Assembly: GCA_004151065.3 (NCBI GenBank)
Contig: NWUY0300037109.1
Location: 17,634-49,601 of the forward strand
Direction: 5' to 3'
Length of the DNA stretch: 31,968 nucleotides
From: Larix sibirica
Lineage: Eukaryota; Streptophyta; Pinopsida; Pinales; Pinaceae
The notes under the pieces were generated by a model, which worked only from the letters and a program-made list of their open reading frames with translations, was not told where the DNA came from and did not search any database. Made by a program: the position numbers and the translations under genes. Shown here piece after piece: positions 10,199-20,770 of the stretch. Each line of letters starts with the position of its first letter. Position 1 is the first letter of the stretch.

Positions 10199-11522
10199 AG
10201 TTGTGGAACTCCAGCTTGTAGTCTTAGTCATCTGGTCCATCCAGAGAAGAGGTTGTGGAACAGTCAGAGTTGTTCGAGCCTGTGAAAAATAGTGAAACGC
10301 CTAATTATTTGCATGTGTAGGACTAGACAGAAGAATGCACTAGTGTCCTATATTGATCATTCATGTTTCCAACAGTTTATCACATATGTTCACGCTAGCA
10401 CACTAGAACATTGGATAAAAAGGGCCGAGAAATCCTACGTGAACAACACAAATTGATTGAGCATGTTGTCAGGCTTAGATCACATTCATTTGCACTGGCA
10501 CACTTGCATGTGGGATAAAAATGTGTAGGCATGCGCGAATGGCCTAGATTTATCAGGCATGTTGTCATCCTTAAATCACATTCGTTCATATTGTCACACT
10601 GGCACGTGAGATAAAAAGAGGAGTGCATGCGCAAATGGCCTAGATACATCAACCAGATTTACAACTTTTCATTGTAGCTGTTCGCACTAAGATACAAGCT
10701 TGGGATGTAAGGGGGAGGCCCCTTGTGCCAATGGTCAATATTTGGTTACCTGGATCCCCGTCAGACCTAGATCCATGGGATTTCTACCTCTATTGAGATG
10801 GTGCGCAACATTTTAGTAAATGGATGGATGATTCTTTAGTTCCACAACCTAGAATAGGGTTCCTAGAGGTAGTTTTCTCTATTATTTTGAGGAAAGTGAA
10901 CGCATGAAGATCGATATTGGTTATATATAATCCGAAGGACACCCAATCCCTACCTTGCACTATGAGGACACTGCAACAAATTGTTGGGCATGGGAATTGT
11001 TTCAATATAAGATTAATTTCAGATCTAATAATAATGTAGTATTAATGGATTATGCATATTCAAATATCAACAAGGAATTTCCACGGTTTTTGTATTTCCC
11101 TAGACCTATGTGGGTGATTTATGGCAATCGTAATAGATATTTTTATATCATTGTTGAGAGGTGATATGTGAGTGGTGGAATAAAATGAACTAGTTGTGGA
11201 ATGGTTTCCAAATGAAGCCACTATGTAGCAAAAGAATGGCCTTAAATCCTAGAGATGTGAACAATCCTGAAGAATTGGAACTCATGCCACTAGAGGAAAT
11301 ATTGTTAGGGTTTCATTGACACATACATTGATGGTTCTCATAGATGTTGTAGAGGTAATTGTGGTAGCGATCGGTTTAGCATCCACGACTATGGTGACTA
11401 GGGATACGACATTGATGGCGATCTTGGTGATAACCTGTTGCATTGAGGTGATTGATGAGTATACCATTGAAGAAATGAAGTGAACCCCGAGACAATTCCA
11501 AGTCCATATATGAGTCATGTGA
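10199..11522. repeat. Contig-end overlap 2, right copy
   Basis: Counterpart of 8874-10197, including the ~98-bp array at 10312-10660. New sequence begins at 11523. Confidence 0.9.
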
Positions 11523-13492
11523 TTCAAAGTTTGTGTACAAGTTTATCTTACCATCTTGATCCATCATAGTGAAGCAATGGTACCTATATTTTCTTGGATC
11601 GTGATTTATTACAAGTAGTATCTCAATAATGCAAAGTGTGGTATCCATACCTTCTACAATGATAGATATCTCAAGATATCCATCCTAATAAGTTGTAAAA
11701 ATGTGATGATAGGGTTTGTTGGTGATAGAATGAGAATATTTTAGAAGCAATGTTCCAAGTTGCGGAAGAGTTGTTCTTACAGGGTTGCAGAAGACTTGTT
11801 CTTACAGGGTTGCGGAAAGCATTTTGGTTTCTTTTAGTAGTTGCAGATCATTCGATAACTATGAAAACAAGGGAGGAAACTTGGTCACCTTCGGCTCCAT
11901 TCTTCATCACTATCCAATCACTGGTGCAAGATGAGGGTGTGATTGAAAATCAACCACTAGAACAGTCAAAAGGAGTGAAATCCCCTAATTCATAGGAAGT
12001 ACTACAATCAGAAACTAATAATGCCATCTCATCAATGCCCCATCCTTACATCTAGCAGGATAGCACACCAAGCATATTTAACATGTGTCAAGATAAAGCA
12101 GGGAGCTTAGGGTTGATACTCAAAGTCTATAAAAGAGAAATTTGAAGAGGAAATACATGAGGTTCATCAATACATCCGAAACACTGCCGAAATTTCTGAG
12201 ATAGAGCTACGAAGGGATCTGCAACGTTAGATACTCTATTTTCCTTTTCCTACTTTACTGTAATAAGATCAGAGAGATTCCTCTCATAGAGAAAGATAAC
12301 AGGATCATGGTTGAGATCGATTGGTCCCCCTTGATGTAATTATTGTTGTATTATAGAAAATGAGATTGTTGTTGAATTGAATTCATGAGTGAGGTGATTT
12401 TCCATTAATGTTTGAGGAAATAATGCCTTACATGCGTGTTTATATTCTCTCTATGGATGAACTTCTTTATTTTTTGGCTTGAAAATGTGGATCTACAATT
12501 ACCATGCCCACATGATTTTCTCTTCTTCTTTCAAATAAATAAGTTATGATTAAGGTGCTCCTATTTTTATTTTCATTCAATTTTTGTTGCTTCAAGATAT
12601 TTTAATCCTCCACACTCAAAATGACATTCAAAGTCACCCATCATCAGTTAGAACCGAATCTATGCACCACATGTTTTAGCTATAAATACAGTCAATGAAA
12701 GCACACATGATTCCACAGGAACCTTAGTGTGACAGACTAGGGAATATTGCCTCCCAAATTTAGGGTGTGCTCCCTTGACCCAAGGACTAGATGCCCTAGA
12801 CTTGTGCTTCTGCACAGTATGCCCTAGACTTGTGCTTCCTCCCAAGTGCAACATCTAGAGAGAGGTTTTGTGAGGGGTACAACCTGGAGGACACCATAAT
12901 ATAGTCATTGTTAAGTAATAGAACATCGACCTTCTCCAATAGGAGCCAAATTTGTGTATGGAACAACGAACTCGTTAATCAACGGTTGTATCTTGTCCCA
13001 TTCAATTCTCTCTTCTTCACCACTGCATTCATCAATTCCATCTAATATTATAGGTTAGTTGAAGCGGTGGGTCATGGGTTCGTACTTAAGGAAGGACAAA
13101 TAGAGGCTTTTATTTAAAGGCCCATAAATTAGATAAATAAGCAAGCATTGTGGAATAAATATTATTGCAAAATGGAAAATATATATGCAAAATGGTGAAT
13201 AATCAACAACTGGTCACATGAGATAAAGAGAAACCAATCGAACCTATGGGAATGTTGATTAATTAGATAAGATAAATAAATAGGCACCATAAATAATATA
13301 AGTTGAGAATAAATATGATCACGTGTAATTGAAATTGATACATTTTCATTCGCAAGGGTAGATTAATAATCCACCTTTTAGTATAAAAATTGAGCTTGGG
13401 GAGGGTTGAGGTTGGAGACAACTAGAGTTGAACTCTTGATCTAATATGAATAGATAGATATTAGGATATATAGTTACCAAACCAAAATTGCA
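11523..13492. other. No recognisable gene; possible LTR-like stretch
   Basis: No coding motif was found. There is a 25-bp tandem repeat (TTGTTCTTACAGGGTTGC at 11771 and 11796) and a 28-bp tandem repeat (ATGCCCTAGACTTGTGCTTC at 12791 and 12819). A TATA-like CTATAAAAG at about 12127 is followed by a leader-like, T-rich stretch to about 12360. That arrangement resembles the U3/R/U5 order of an LTR, but no second LTR, primer-binding site or polypurine tract was found, so this is only a suggestion. Confidence 0.35.

Positions 13493-13531
<39 letters not shown>
13493..13531. repeat. Compound (AT)n(GT)n microsatellite
   Basis: Eleven AT units run directly into eight GT units plus one G. Such simple repeats are length-variable; nothing else is notable. 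Confidence 0.9.
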
Positions 13532-13829
13532 ATCATTATATTTGATATTTCAAGTGTGAAATCAAAATATACATCGAGTAGTTTAACAAGTTCTAATAAC
13601 ATGCATTTATGACAAAAGTACAACATCATTATAGGCTTTATCAAACCTATATTTATTTATAAATAGAGTAATTTTTTGTTCCAAAAAGACAACCTTAAAA
13701 AGATATAAATAAATAAATAAAAACCTAGGTGGCATTTTCCATCAAATAAAACATAAAAAAATAGATATGACATCTCACCTATGCGTTTCTTGAGTTAATA
13801 TAGAGAACCTTCCAAGATAGAAATTTGGC

Positions 13830-14005
13830 CCCTACTTTGGATGCCTATATAGATAGGGACCCCTCCTGTAAAGACACAACTTAGATAATCGTTAAGCTCT
13901 TGTGACATTGAATACTTTGTATATATGAACAAGAGATATCATCAAATTGTTGTTTTACCTCCAAAACCTAATTCATTATTGGAGCTAACATAATATTAAC
14001 AATAC
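13830..14005 (-). pseudogene. LINE RNase H, C-terminal piece
   Basis: Minus-strand translation from the target duplication reads IMLAPIMN, a stop, VLEVKQQFDDISCS, and later SLQEGSL. This matches the C-terminal third of plant LINE RNase H (N-x-LAPI, F-x-x-I-S, then the LSK / L-x-x-G region). It continues in frame from the mid piece at 15617-15415 once the insert at 14006-15414 and one copy of its 13-bp flank are left out. Confidence 0.7.
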
Positions 14006-14220
14006 ATCCCCCGGATGCAGGTGATTATGCAGTTCAATCTGAGCATGAGAAATTCAATGTGGAGACCTCAACAGCCCTCCACGTGGAAGCTCCTAGATCC
14101 TCCCGCCATGATCATTTATGAGCCCCTCCCTCCAATGCCTTTGCTCTTAATGTAGTTGGTCCTTTCGGCCTTGCATCGAGTTCTTCAGCTTACATGGTTA
14201 ATGATGTCTCTCTTGGGTGA
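14005..14220 (+). pseudogene. Unrecognised reading-frame remnant at the insert's 5' end
   Basis: A plus-strand frame starts right at the insertion boundary, passes one TGA (14119-14121), and ends at TGA 14218-14220. The translation has phrases such as DAGDYAVQSEHEKFNVETST and SNAFALNVVGPFGLASSSS, which look like real protein rather than random frame. No family is recognised. It is in a different frame from the 14505-15077 piece, so at least one shift separates them if they belong together. Confidence 0.4.
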
Positions 14221-15414
14221 ATTAATGGTTCCTCGGGAGGCTGACATTCCTCATTTTAGTAGATATGTCTCCAGTTTTGGGGAATTTCAAATTGGTAAGC
14301 CAGGCATACTTTCCTCTCTGAGCCATTTTGGTAGTTTTTATTGCGTCTGGTTCAATCCAACTCTCGTCAGGATTTGGTTTTGTTTGAACATTCTGGTTTG
14401 TTGGGTCATTCGGGATTTTTTCTGGTCTCCACCGGCTCAAAGGCTTTTTTTCTAGGGACGCATTCTGCATTGGTTCAAGCTTGACATAATGGATCACATA
14501 ATTCGTGCCATCCCCCACCGTGGTAACAGAGGGAGGGTGTCATGGAATAAGAGGTCACAATGGTTTAGCAGACAATGGTTATGACAATTCTATCCCACAC
14601 CATCTGAGAACAATTCTAGATGATTGGGAAGAAGAAATGGTTTTACAGCAACTCGTCAATGAGAGGGCTCATATCAGGCGAGGACATTATTAACTTGTCA
14701 AGAATTCATTGGCTCGACTTCTCATGCAATCTCAAGATTTCTCGCCTGGGAATTCTCCAACCTCTTCTCCTTCCCCTGCTCCAGCTTTGGCTCTGTATTC
14801 TTCAGCCTCTCCAACTACCTCCCAAGTCTCCAAGCCGTTGGTGCAATGTGGACCTGAGCATAGCAAGGGAATTCAATAGTCGATGGACAAAACGAATATG
14901 GCTTCAACCAGTGGACACAAGTGCAAGCACATGGATGGAAAAGGCATGGTGAACCTTTCCTCATTCCTGAAGATGGCTCCTCTGACCACCGATAGTACCT
15001 CCAGCTCTAAGGATTACCGTTGCCCAATCATTGAGGAGCTTTCAGACAATGCAGATGCAACCTACAAGTCCAAGTAACTCTGTTGTTTTCTCTTCCTCTT
15101 CCCAGATAATTGCCAATTGCATGTTGATAGACACTTTTCATTTGGTCCATAGGACAGATCGCATTTTTTGTTATCTTTGTAGTTTTTTTAGAAGTTTCCG
15201 CTTAAGGATTTATGTAATGATCTCAAACCTGATTCGATATAGCAGGTCTCCAGAAATAGTTTGTTTTGTAGCCTTAGGTATAGGCAGACATACATTGGTT
15301 ATATATTGATTGTTATGGCTCAGTGAGCAGCTCATATGGGCTCTCAAACTTCTTGTGCATGTATCAATTTTTGTATTTTAATATAAATTTTCCATGGAGC
15401 TTACAAAAAAAAGT
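14006..15414 (+). mobile_element. Poly(A)-tailed retroposon nested in the LINE
   Basis: The insert is bounded by ATATTAACAATAC at 13993-14005 and ATATTATCAATAC at 15415-15427 (12 of 13 identical), the target-site duplication expected from LINE-type insertion. It ends in eight A at 15405-15412, after a stretch TTTTAATATAAATTTT that resembles plant LINE 3' ends. It is about 1.4 kb long and carries decayed plus-strand frames but no reverse transcriptase or zf-RVT. A simple 5'-truncated L1 would keep those C-terminal ORF2 parts. It may be a non-autonomous retroposon or a processed pseudogene. Confidence 0.7.
14505..15077 (+). pseudogene. Unrecognised Ser/Pro-rich protein remnant
   Basis: One frame runs from 14505 to a stop at 15075-15077 with only two internal stops (TAA at 14691 and TAG near 14878), about 190 codons. 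An acidic segment (LRTILDDWEEEMVLQQL) is followed by a Ser/Pro-rich segment (SPGNSPTSSPSPAPALALYS), a Lys/His-rich stretch, and a final segment CPIIEELSDNADATYKSK. About 330 bp of T-rich 3' sequence and then poly(A) follow, so this looks like the last frame of a transcript. No zinc knuckle is seen. It could be a LINE ORF1-like protein or a copied host mRNA. Confidence 0.5.
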
Positions 15415-15617
15415 ATATTATCAATACTGCATTTTCTATTAGCCCAATCCATCAATATTTTAGAGTCACTGAAACCTGCAATTGTTTCAAATCCTTCTTT
15501 GTTGATATTGTCAACAAAATTGAGAGAGCATAAAACTCAACTCCATTCTTAGTTCCTTGACTTGCACCATACTTCATGAGCAAATAATGGGAATCCTCAA
15601 GACACATAATAGCTCCT
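15415..15617 (-). pseudogene. LINE RNase H, middle piece
   Basis: Minus-strand translation gives GAIMCLEDSHYLLMKYGASQ, then NGVEFYAL, then after a one-base shift SDSKILMDWANRKCSIDN. These match the central RNase H motifs: the G-x-I-M strand, the E of the AEF/AEL helix, and the catalytic D of the GDS/SDS motif. The piece ends exactly at the two insert boundaries on either side. Confidence 0.75.
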
Positions 15618-17211
15618 GCTTGGCATTCTCAGATGCGGGTGCAGTGGATGAACAAGTGACCCATTAAGGAAGCCACATGGAGACAACTGCTTGGAAAGGT
15701 GGCGAATTAATGGAAAATTCGATGGCGGACATCGCATTGAAGTGTGAAGGAAACAAGAATTTAATGTAGAGGAGCAGAAGGTTGGTAAGTCTTATTACGA
15801 TGGGATTTTTGGTACGACGCCAGAGGGGTGGACAAGACAAGAAGTAGGAGAAAGGATTACAGGGACTACATAAGAGAATGAGTATTTATTGGCACTAAAG
15901 GGGAGGTGTCCTGAGGAGCGTACGAAGCCATGAAAGGGAAATGAATGACGAGAGTAGGAGTACTAATGGAAATAATGGGAAAAGAAATGACGACAGGAGA
16001 AGAGTTAAAGGCAATAATGGGAGCTTCGACGCCTCGAGGAAAATGGCGCGGACATTGAATATGACCATGGAAGCCAACCGTATAAGTAGCAAATGGAGGA
16101 AAGAAGTGGAGAAGCACGAGGTGAGAAGGATAATATAGGCTTTTTTAAGAAGGCGCTATCTAGAAACTCGGTTGGTTAAGGTAGTTAGCATGGCTTCCCG
16201 CCGGAGGATGAGAAGCAGGCGGGGAGGTAGAAGCAAAAGAAACAAGCGGATTTTGGAAAATGAAGAATAGAAATGGTACATGAAAGGAAGTCCGGAATAC
16301 ATGAATGAACGTATATCTAGAATGGAGGAAGAGGAAATAGCAGAAAGGATGGAATGCCAAGAGGCACCGGTGGGGATAAACCCATACTCGATACTACGAA
16401 GGATACTAGCAAAAATAATGTTGGAGAGGGAATTTTTTGGGGACCTGGTGCTACAGGTCCTCAATAATTCCAAAGAGGATTGGGGGCATAATATCATGGA
16501 CATGGAAGGGGTTATGGGTATGGAAAAGGCCTCGTATGCTCGTCAAGCAGAGAAAGAGGAACCACTTGTGACTGTTGTGGAGCGTCCAGCACCCAGGAAA
16601 GAGGACCAGCAGAAGCAACAATTTGAAAACAAGACTATGGTTCATGAGACTACGGGTCTACAGGAGGAAGCGGAGAACCAAGCAGTTGAGGAAGCCCACG
16701 AAGCACCTGAGGAGGAATCCTAGGAGGACATGGCTATGGAATTACTCCCTTAAGTAATTCCAGTACCCATCCAATATCATTTTTTGCAGGAATGGTAATG
16801 TTGACTTTTATCAGTTTTGATTTGATAAGCTTCAAGGTAAACATTGAAAAACGAAGAACTTGGGGTGCAGTAATAATGGGAAATTGTTATGTTGTAATAC
16901 CAAGCGATGGGTGCGCTTGGGGGCGTAGATTGTTATGTATTTTTTGAAAGATAGGTTGTAATAGACTAAACAAGGCATAGCTATATGTGGGGAACCAAGT
17001 CTTTAGGGGGCAAGAGTTTTAGCTAGGTTGAATTTCTGTGTTAAATTTTGGAACACATGTGTAATATGAAAAGTTGTAATAGTGCAAAGCTGGGTAGTGG
17101 ATATGAAGGGACTAGAAGTAATCAGAGACCCGGGAAGGGGCATTTTGTAACTTTATGTACAGACAGTTTCAGACAGTAATATAATTTTTATCTCTTACTC
17201 ATAAAAAAAAT
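15618..17211 (+). mobile_element. Second poly(A)-tailed retroposon nested in the LINE
   Basis: The 3' end is eight A at 17203-17210, after AGTAATATAATTTTTATCTC, similar in style to the first insert and to plant LINE tails. Flanks are TAGCTCCT (15610-15617) and TAACTCCT (17212-17219), 7 of 8 identical, a plausible eroded target duplication. On the minus strand these flanks are the two sides of the LINE RNase H N-terminal region: FNGHFQGVLGYVE on the 17.2-kb side and GAIMCLED on the 15.6-kb side. The insert is about 1.6 kb and carries one long decayed frame and a ~480-bp 3' untranslated-like region, but no reverse transcriptase. Confidence 0.65.
15677..16723 (+). pseudogene. Unrecognised basic-to-acidic protein remnant
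   Basis: An ATG at 15677 lies about 60 bp inside the insert. Its frame is the same as the long frame at 15941-16723. Between about 15755 and 15905 the plausible protein is in another frame (KVGKSYYDGIFGTTPEGW, then EYLLALKGRCPEER), so two compensating shifts are likely. Internal stops occur near 15868, 16136 and 16268. The middle is Arg/Lys-rich (RRRMRSRRGGRSKRNKR), the last 147 codons are open (16280-16723), and the end is Glu-rich (EEAENQAVEEAHEAPEEES). About 349 codons in all. No known domain is recognised; the basic part suggests nucleic-acid binding. It could be a retroposon protein or a retrocopied host gene. Confidence 0.5.
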
Positions 17212-17852
17212 TAACTCCTTCTCAACATATCCTAGGACACCTTGAAAATGTCCATTGAAGAATCAACATGCGTTTTCATGATCAAAACAGGGTTCCTTCA
17301 AAATTCTCTAATTTTTTTCATTTCGAGGCTTCTAGCTACCCTTGAAAGATGACATAATTTTATGTAGTGCTTGAGATGGATTCATATCTAAGCCTTGGAA
17401 AATCCAGTGTTATCTATTGAGAGCCAAATTTTTTAAATCAAAAAGCAAGGAAAAGCCTTAAAGGCCTTTTTGGATTTGTCTATTAACCATGAAAATAGAC
17501 AATATTTTAAAGTTAAGTGTTCCCATTTATTTGTTCTGGAGGATATTTATAATACTTCATTCCAAACAATGTCGGAGAAAGAAAGGGTAACAAATATATG
17601 GTATATTATTTCTTCCTTATCTTTGCATATCGTGCACCTTCTAGGTCCATGCCAATTCCTCTTTTGTGCATTATCCCATGTTAAAAAATTAGTTTCCAAT
17701 GCAAACCAAAGAAAAATTGGATTTGAGAGGACTTACTAGTTTCCACACTATCTTCCACCACAAAACTCTTTCTTCTAACTAAAATTCCACCTTTTTTGTT
17801 AAATATCCCAATTTGGTTGTGTACTCTCTTGTTCCTTTGTTTTTAGACATTT
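17069..17852. repeat. Contig-end overlap 3, left copy (pairs with 17935-18718)
   Basis: 784 bp repeated at an offset of 866 across the N run, with about three visible base differences (near 17324-17350). Confidence 0.9.
17222..17852 (-). pseudogene. LINE zf-RVT domain and RNase H start (first showing)
   Basis: Minus-strand translation at about 17680-17591 gives WDNAQKRNWHGPRRCTICKD and EEIIYHIF, the zf-RVT zinc-binding region that follows reverse transcriptase in plant LINEs (W-D-N-x-x-K-R, C-x-x-C, then H). The last expected Cys is not seen (Thr instead). Further along, at 17262-17222, FNGHFQGVLGYVE resembles the F-D-G-A-S-x-G-x-x-G start of RNase H, with the catalytic Asp replaced by Asn. 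The plus-strand open frame at 17470-17739 is a shadow of this coding region. Confidence 0.7.
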
Positions 17853-17934
17853 NNNNNNNNNNNNNNNNNNNNNNNNNNNNNNNNNNNNNNNNNNNNNNNN
17901 NNNNNNNNNNNNNNNNNNNNNNNNNNNNNNNNNN
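17853..17934. other. Assembly gap (82 N)
   Basis: The left flank's last 784 bp equal the right flank's first 784 bp, so the estimated gap is probably spurious and the true distance negative. Confidence 0.95.
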
Positions 17935-18718
17935 AAAAGTTGTAATAGTGCAAAGCTGGGTAGTGGATATGAAGGGACTAGAAGTAATCAGAGACCCGGG
18001 AAGGGGCATTTTGTAACTTTATGTACAGACAGTTTCAGACAGTAATATAATTTTTATCTCTTACTCATAAAAAAAATTAACTCCTTCTCAACATATCCTA
18101 GGACACCTTGAAAATGTCCATTGAAGAATCAACATGCGTTTTCATGATCAAAACAGGGTTCCTTCAAAATTCTCTAATTTTTTTCATTTCAAGGCTTCTA
18201 GCTACCCTCGAAAGATGACCTAATTTTATGTAGTGCTTGAGATGGATTCATATCTAAGCCTTGGAAAATCCAGTGTTATCTATTGAGAGCCAAATTTTTT
18301 AAATCAAAAAGCAAGGAAAAGCCTTAAAGGCCTTTTTGGATTTGTCTATTAACCATGAAAATAGACAATATTTTAAAGTTAAGTGTTCCCATTTATTTGT
18401 TCTGGAGGATATTTATAATACTTCATTCCAAACAATGTCGGAGAAAGAAAGGGTAACAAATATATGGTATATTATTTCTTCCTTATCTTTGCATATCGTG
18501 CACCTTCTAGGTCCATGCCAATTCCTCTTTTGTGCATTATCCCATGTTAAAAAATTAGTTTCCAATGCAAACCAAAGAAAAATTGGATTTGAGAGGACTT
18601 ACTAGTTTCCACACTATCTTCCACCACAAAACTCTTTCTTCTAACTAAAATTCCACCTTTTTTGTTAAATATCCCAATTTGGTTGTGTACTCTCTTGTTC
18701 CTTTGTTTTTAGACATTT
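17935..18718 (-). pseudogene. LINE zf-RVT domain, second showing (overlap 3, right copy)
   Basis: Same content as 17069-17852: tail of the second retroposon with poly(A), then RNase H start at about 18128-18088, and zf-RVT at about 18546-18457. New LINE sequence leading toward the reverse transcriptase continues from 18719. Confidence 0.75.
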
Positions 18719-20770
18719 TAATTAGGTCCTCCTAATATTAAATAATAGCGTTATTCTTTAACAAATTTATATAATGGGTCCAATCTGTTGCTTTGTCTCC
18801 TTTCAAATTAAATGCTTTTATTGATTCATTAGGAATTGGTGCTTCTTTCAATGAAAATATCCCCAAAGTATGCAAATAATTTATGATAACTTAAAGTTCC
18901 TTTTACACCCAATCCATGGATCTTCCCCAACCTTCATTTTGCTTTGTTTTCCTACTTTCCATGCTGCTCATTTACCTATTAAGGAAAATTCCCTAACCAA
19001 AGGTTTCCAAACAATTGCACTACCTGGAAGCTTTTATTTTCTACGATGAACCCGTGTTCCATTGATTTACCTTTTAAAGTACCTAGACTTCATAACTTTG
19101 CCCCATAGTCCTTCATTATAGATTAGTCTCCAAAGGATTTTTGCAACTAGTTCCAAGCTAAATAAATATATATATTCTTCAAACTCCAACCATCTACCTC
19201 CTCTAGATTTGCCACTCTTGAACATTTAAACAAATGAATTCATTATTTTTCTCATTTCCTTATCCATAAATAGCTAAGACACATTTTCTTAGTTTTTTCC
19301 AATATTTCTTTTGTGATATGAGTTATGGAAATCCAATACAATGTAATACTCTCTAAGACAACCTCGATCAAAACTAATCTACCTCCTTTGGATAACCATC
19401 TATTATACCGAACTGAAATATCTTGCTTTTATTTTATTATACAAGCACAACCAATCACCATATCAATAGTCATTAGGTTTTAATTTAAAACCCATATACT
19501 TTACACCTTCACCCTTTTCCATCGAACCTATAGGAAATAAGTTGAAAATTTGTAGTTTTACATCTCCATTCACTTCATTAAACATCATTACTTTGACATG
19601 TTAACTTCCATTCATGTATCTTTACATTATATATCCAAGACCTCCTAAATGCTTTTCAGTTCCTTGCCTATGATTTGTTCAAAAATCAACATGTTATCAT
19701 CTCTACAAATAGTAAGTGTGAGCTCGCCATTGGTTCTAATATTTTGATCATATGCTTAAGCCTCTAGTTCCTAATAAAAATAAAAATGGGGTAAGGGACA
19801 TCCTTGTCTGAGTCCCCTTGAACCATTGAAAAAACTCAATGTAGAACCATTTATGGGAATAGTATAATACATTATTTCAAGCACCCCATGATCTAATTAA
19901 TAGTATGTAGATTCATCCTTATATGAAGAAGAATCCATCTAAGGTATGACTAGTTTACTTGTTCATATGCTTTGGCCAAGTCAATTTTCATCTGTACTGC
20001 TGGATTTTTCTAAACATTTACTATGTACATTCCTTCCTAAGAAATCCAACAACACTGTGAATTTTCCTATTGAAAATAAATCCAAATTGTTCATATGAAA
20101 TAACACAAGAAAAAAATACCTTTAAACCTATTAGCAATAAATTTTTAAACTTATTTTATCAGCAAAGTTGCATAAAGGAATTGGCCTAAAGTCTTCATTG
20201 TTCGATTGTTGTTAGAATTTGTTTCTTTGGGATAAGGGCTATAAATGTGGAATTCAATGCTCCTAATATTTTCCTCAATTGTCTATATTCCTCCATTATC
20301 CTAGACATATCACCTTCCAACAAATCATAAAACCCGAGGAAAAAATCTGTAGACTATCCAACAAATCATAGGCTTTTATCCTTTTTAAAAGAAGGTAATA
20401 TTATATATCATATTTGGGATCATCTACGTAGTGTAAGTCATTAATATATAACCTATATCCCAAAAGTATAGTTGCAACTGACCAATTTCTCATGGTTTTG
20501 AATAGTCCACTTAGCTAATATTGCTTTTAATTCTTCTTTTGTCACTTTTACTTCCAAATTTGTATTCATGCCTTCATTATTAGCCTAAGAAAAAGCATGA
20601 TGATTCTCTTAATTTCTCCAATATTTGCAATGTCATGGCCTTTGAGTGGATTTTTAAAATAATGTTTCCCCACTTCAACAATTTCCTTAAAAGATTTAGC
20701 CTTGGAGCCATTAGCCTAAGAATTTTTCTAGATTGAATTGTTGTGATCTCTGAGATGACATGCATTCAAA
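18719..20770 (-). pseudogene. LINE reverse transcriptase, broken
   Basis: Reverse transcriptase motifs appear in order on the minus strand: GALNSTFIALIPKK (20262-20221), DFRPIPLCNFADKIS (20193-20150), EQFGF (20092-20078), motif A IDLAKAYEQVN with its catalytic Asp (19991-19953), motif B GLRQGCPL (about 19818-19793), and motif C CRDDNMLIF, corresponding to FADD (19710-19681). Frames shift between motifs and stops are many, so no long open frame survives. Upstream, 20700-20600 reads as the usual linker (KEIVEVGKHYFKNPLKG). The family makes cDNA at nicked target DNA; this copy cannot. Confidence 0.8.

Larger units (their letters stand above)
13830..20770 (-). mobile_element. L1-type LINE, split by nested insertions
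   Basis: Reading the minus strand from 20770 downward gives the pre-RT linker, reverse transcriptase (about 20262-19680), linker, zf-RVT zinc-finger domain (about 18546-18457, also shown at 17680-17591), then RNase H in three pieces (17262-17222, 15617-15415, 14005-13830). This order is that of plant L1-clade ORF2. The gaps between RNase H pieces are occupied by two plus-strand poly(A)-tailed inserts. The N-terminal endonuclease was not found; beyond 20770 the sequence becomes unrelated repeat DNA, so the element is 5'-truncated or interrupted there. Stops and frameshifts are frequent throughout. The 3' end is not defined precisely. Confidence 0.8.

Noticed and set aside
13040-13110. tRNA-like B-box sequence (GGGTTCGTACTT)
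   Set aside because: No matching A box or cloverleaf stems could be found at proper spacing.
14156-14455. 99-codon plus-strand frame
   Set aside because: The more protein-like frame over 14005-14217 is a different one; this frame looks like a shadow with no motif.
17470-17739. Plus-strand 89-codon frame (also at 18336-18605)
   Set aside because: It is the antisense of the LINE zf-RVT domain, which has clear motifs on the minus strand.
17069-18718. The 784-bp direct repeats around the N run as a pair of LTRs
   Set aside because: They contain LINE zf-RVT coding sequence and a poly(A) tail, and begin and end at the gap edges, not at TG/CA boundaries.
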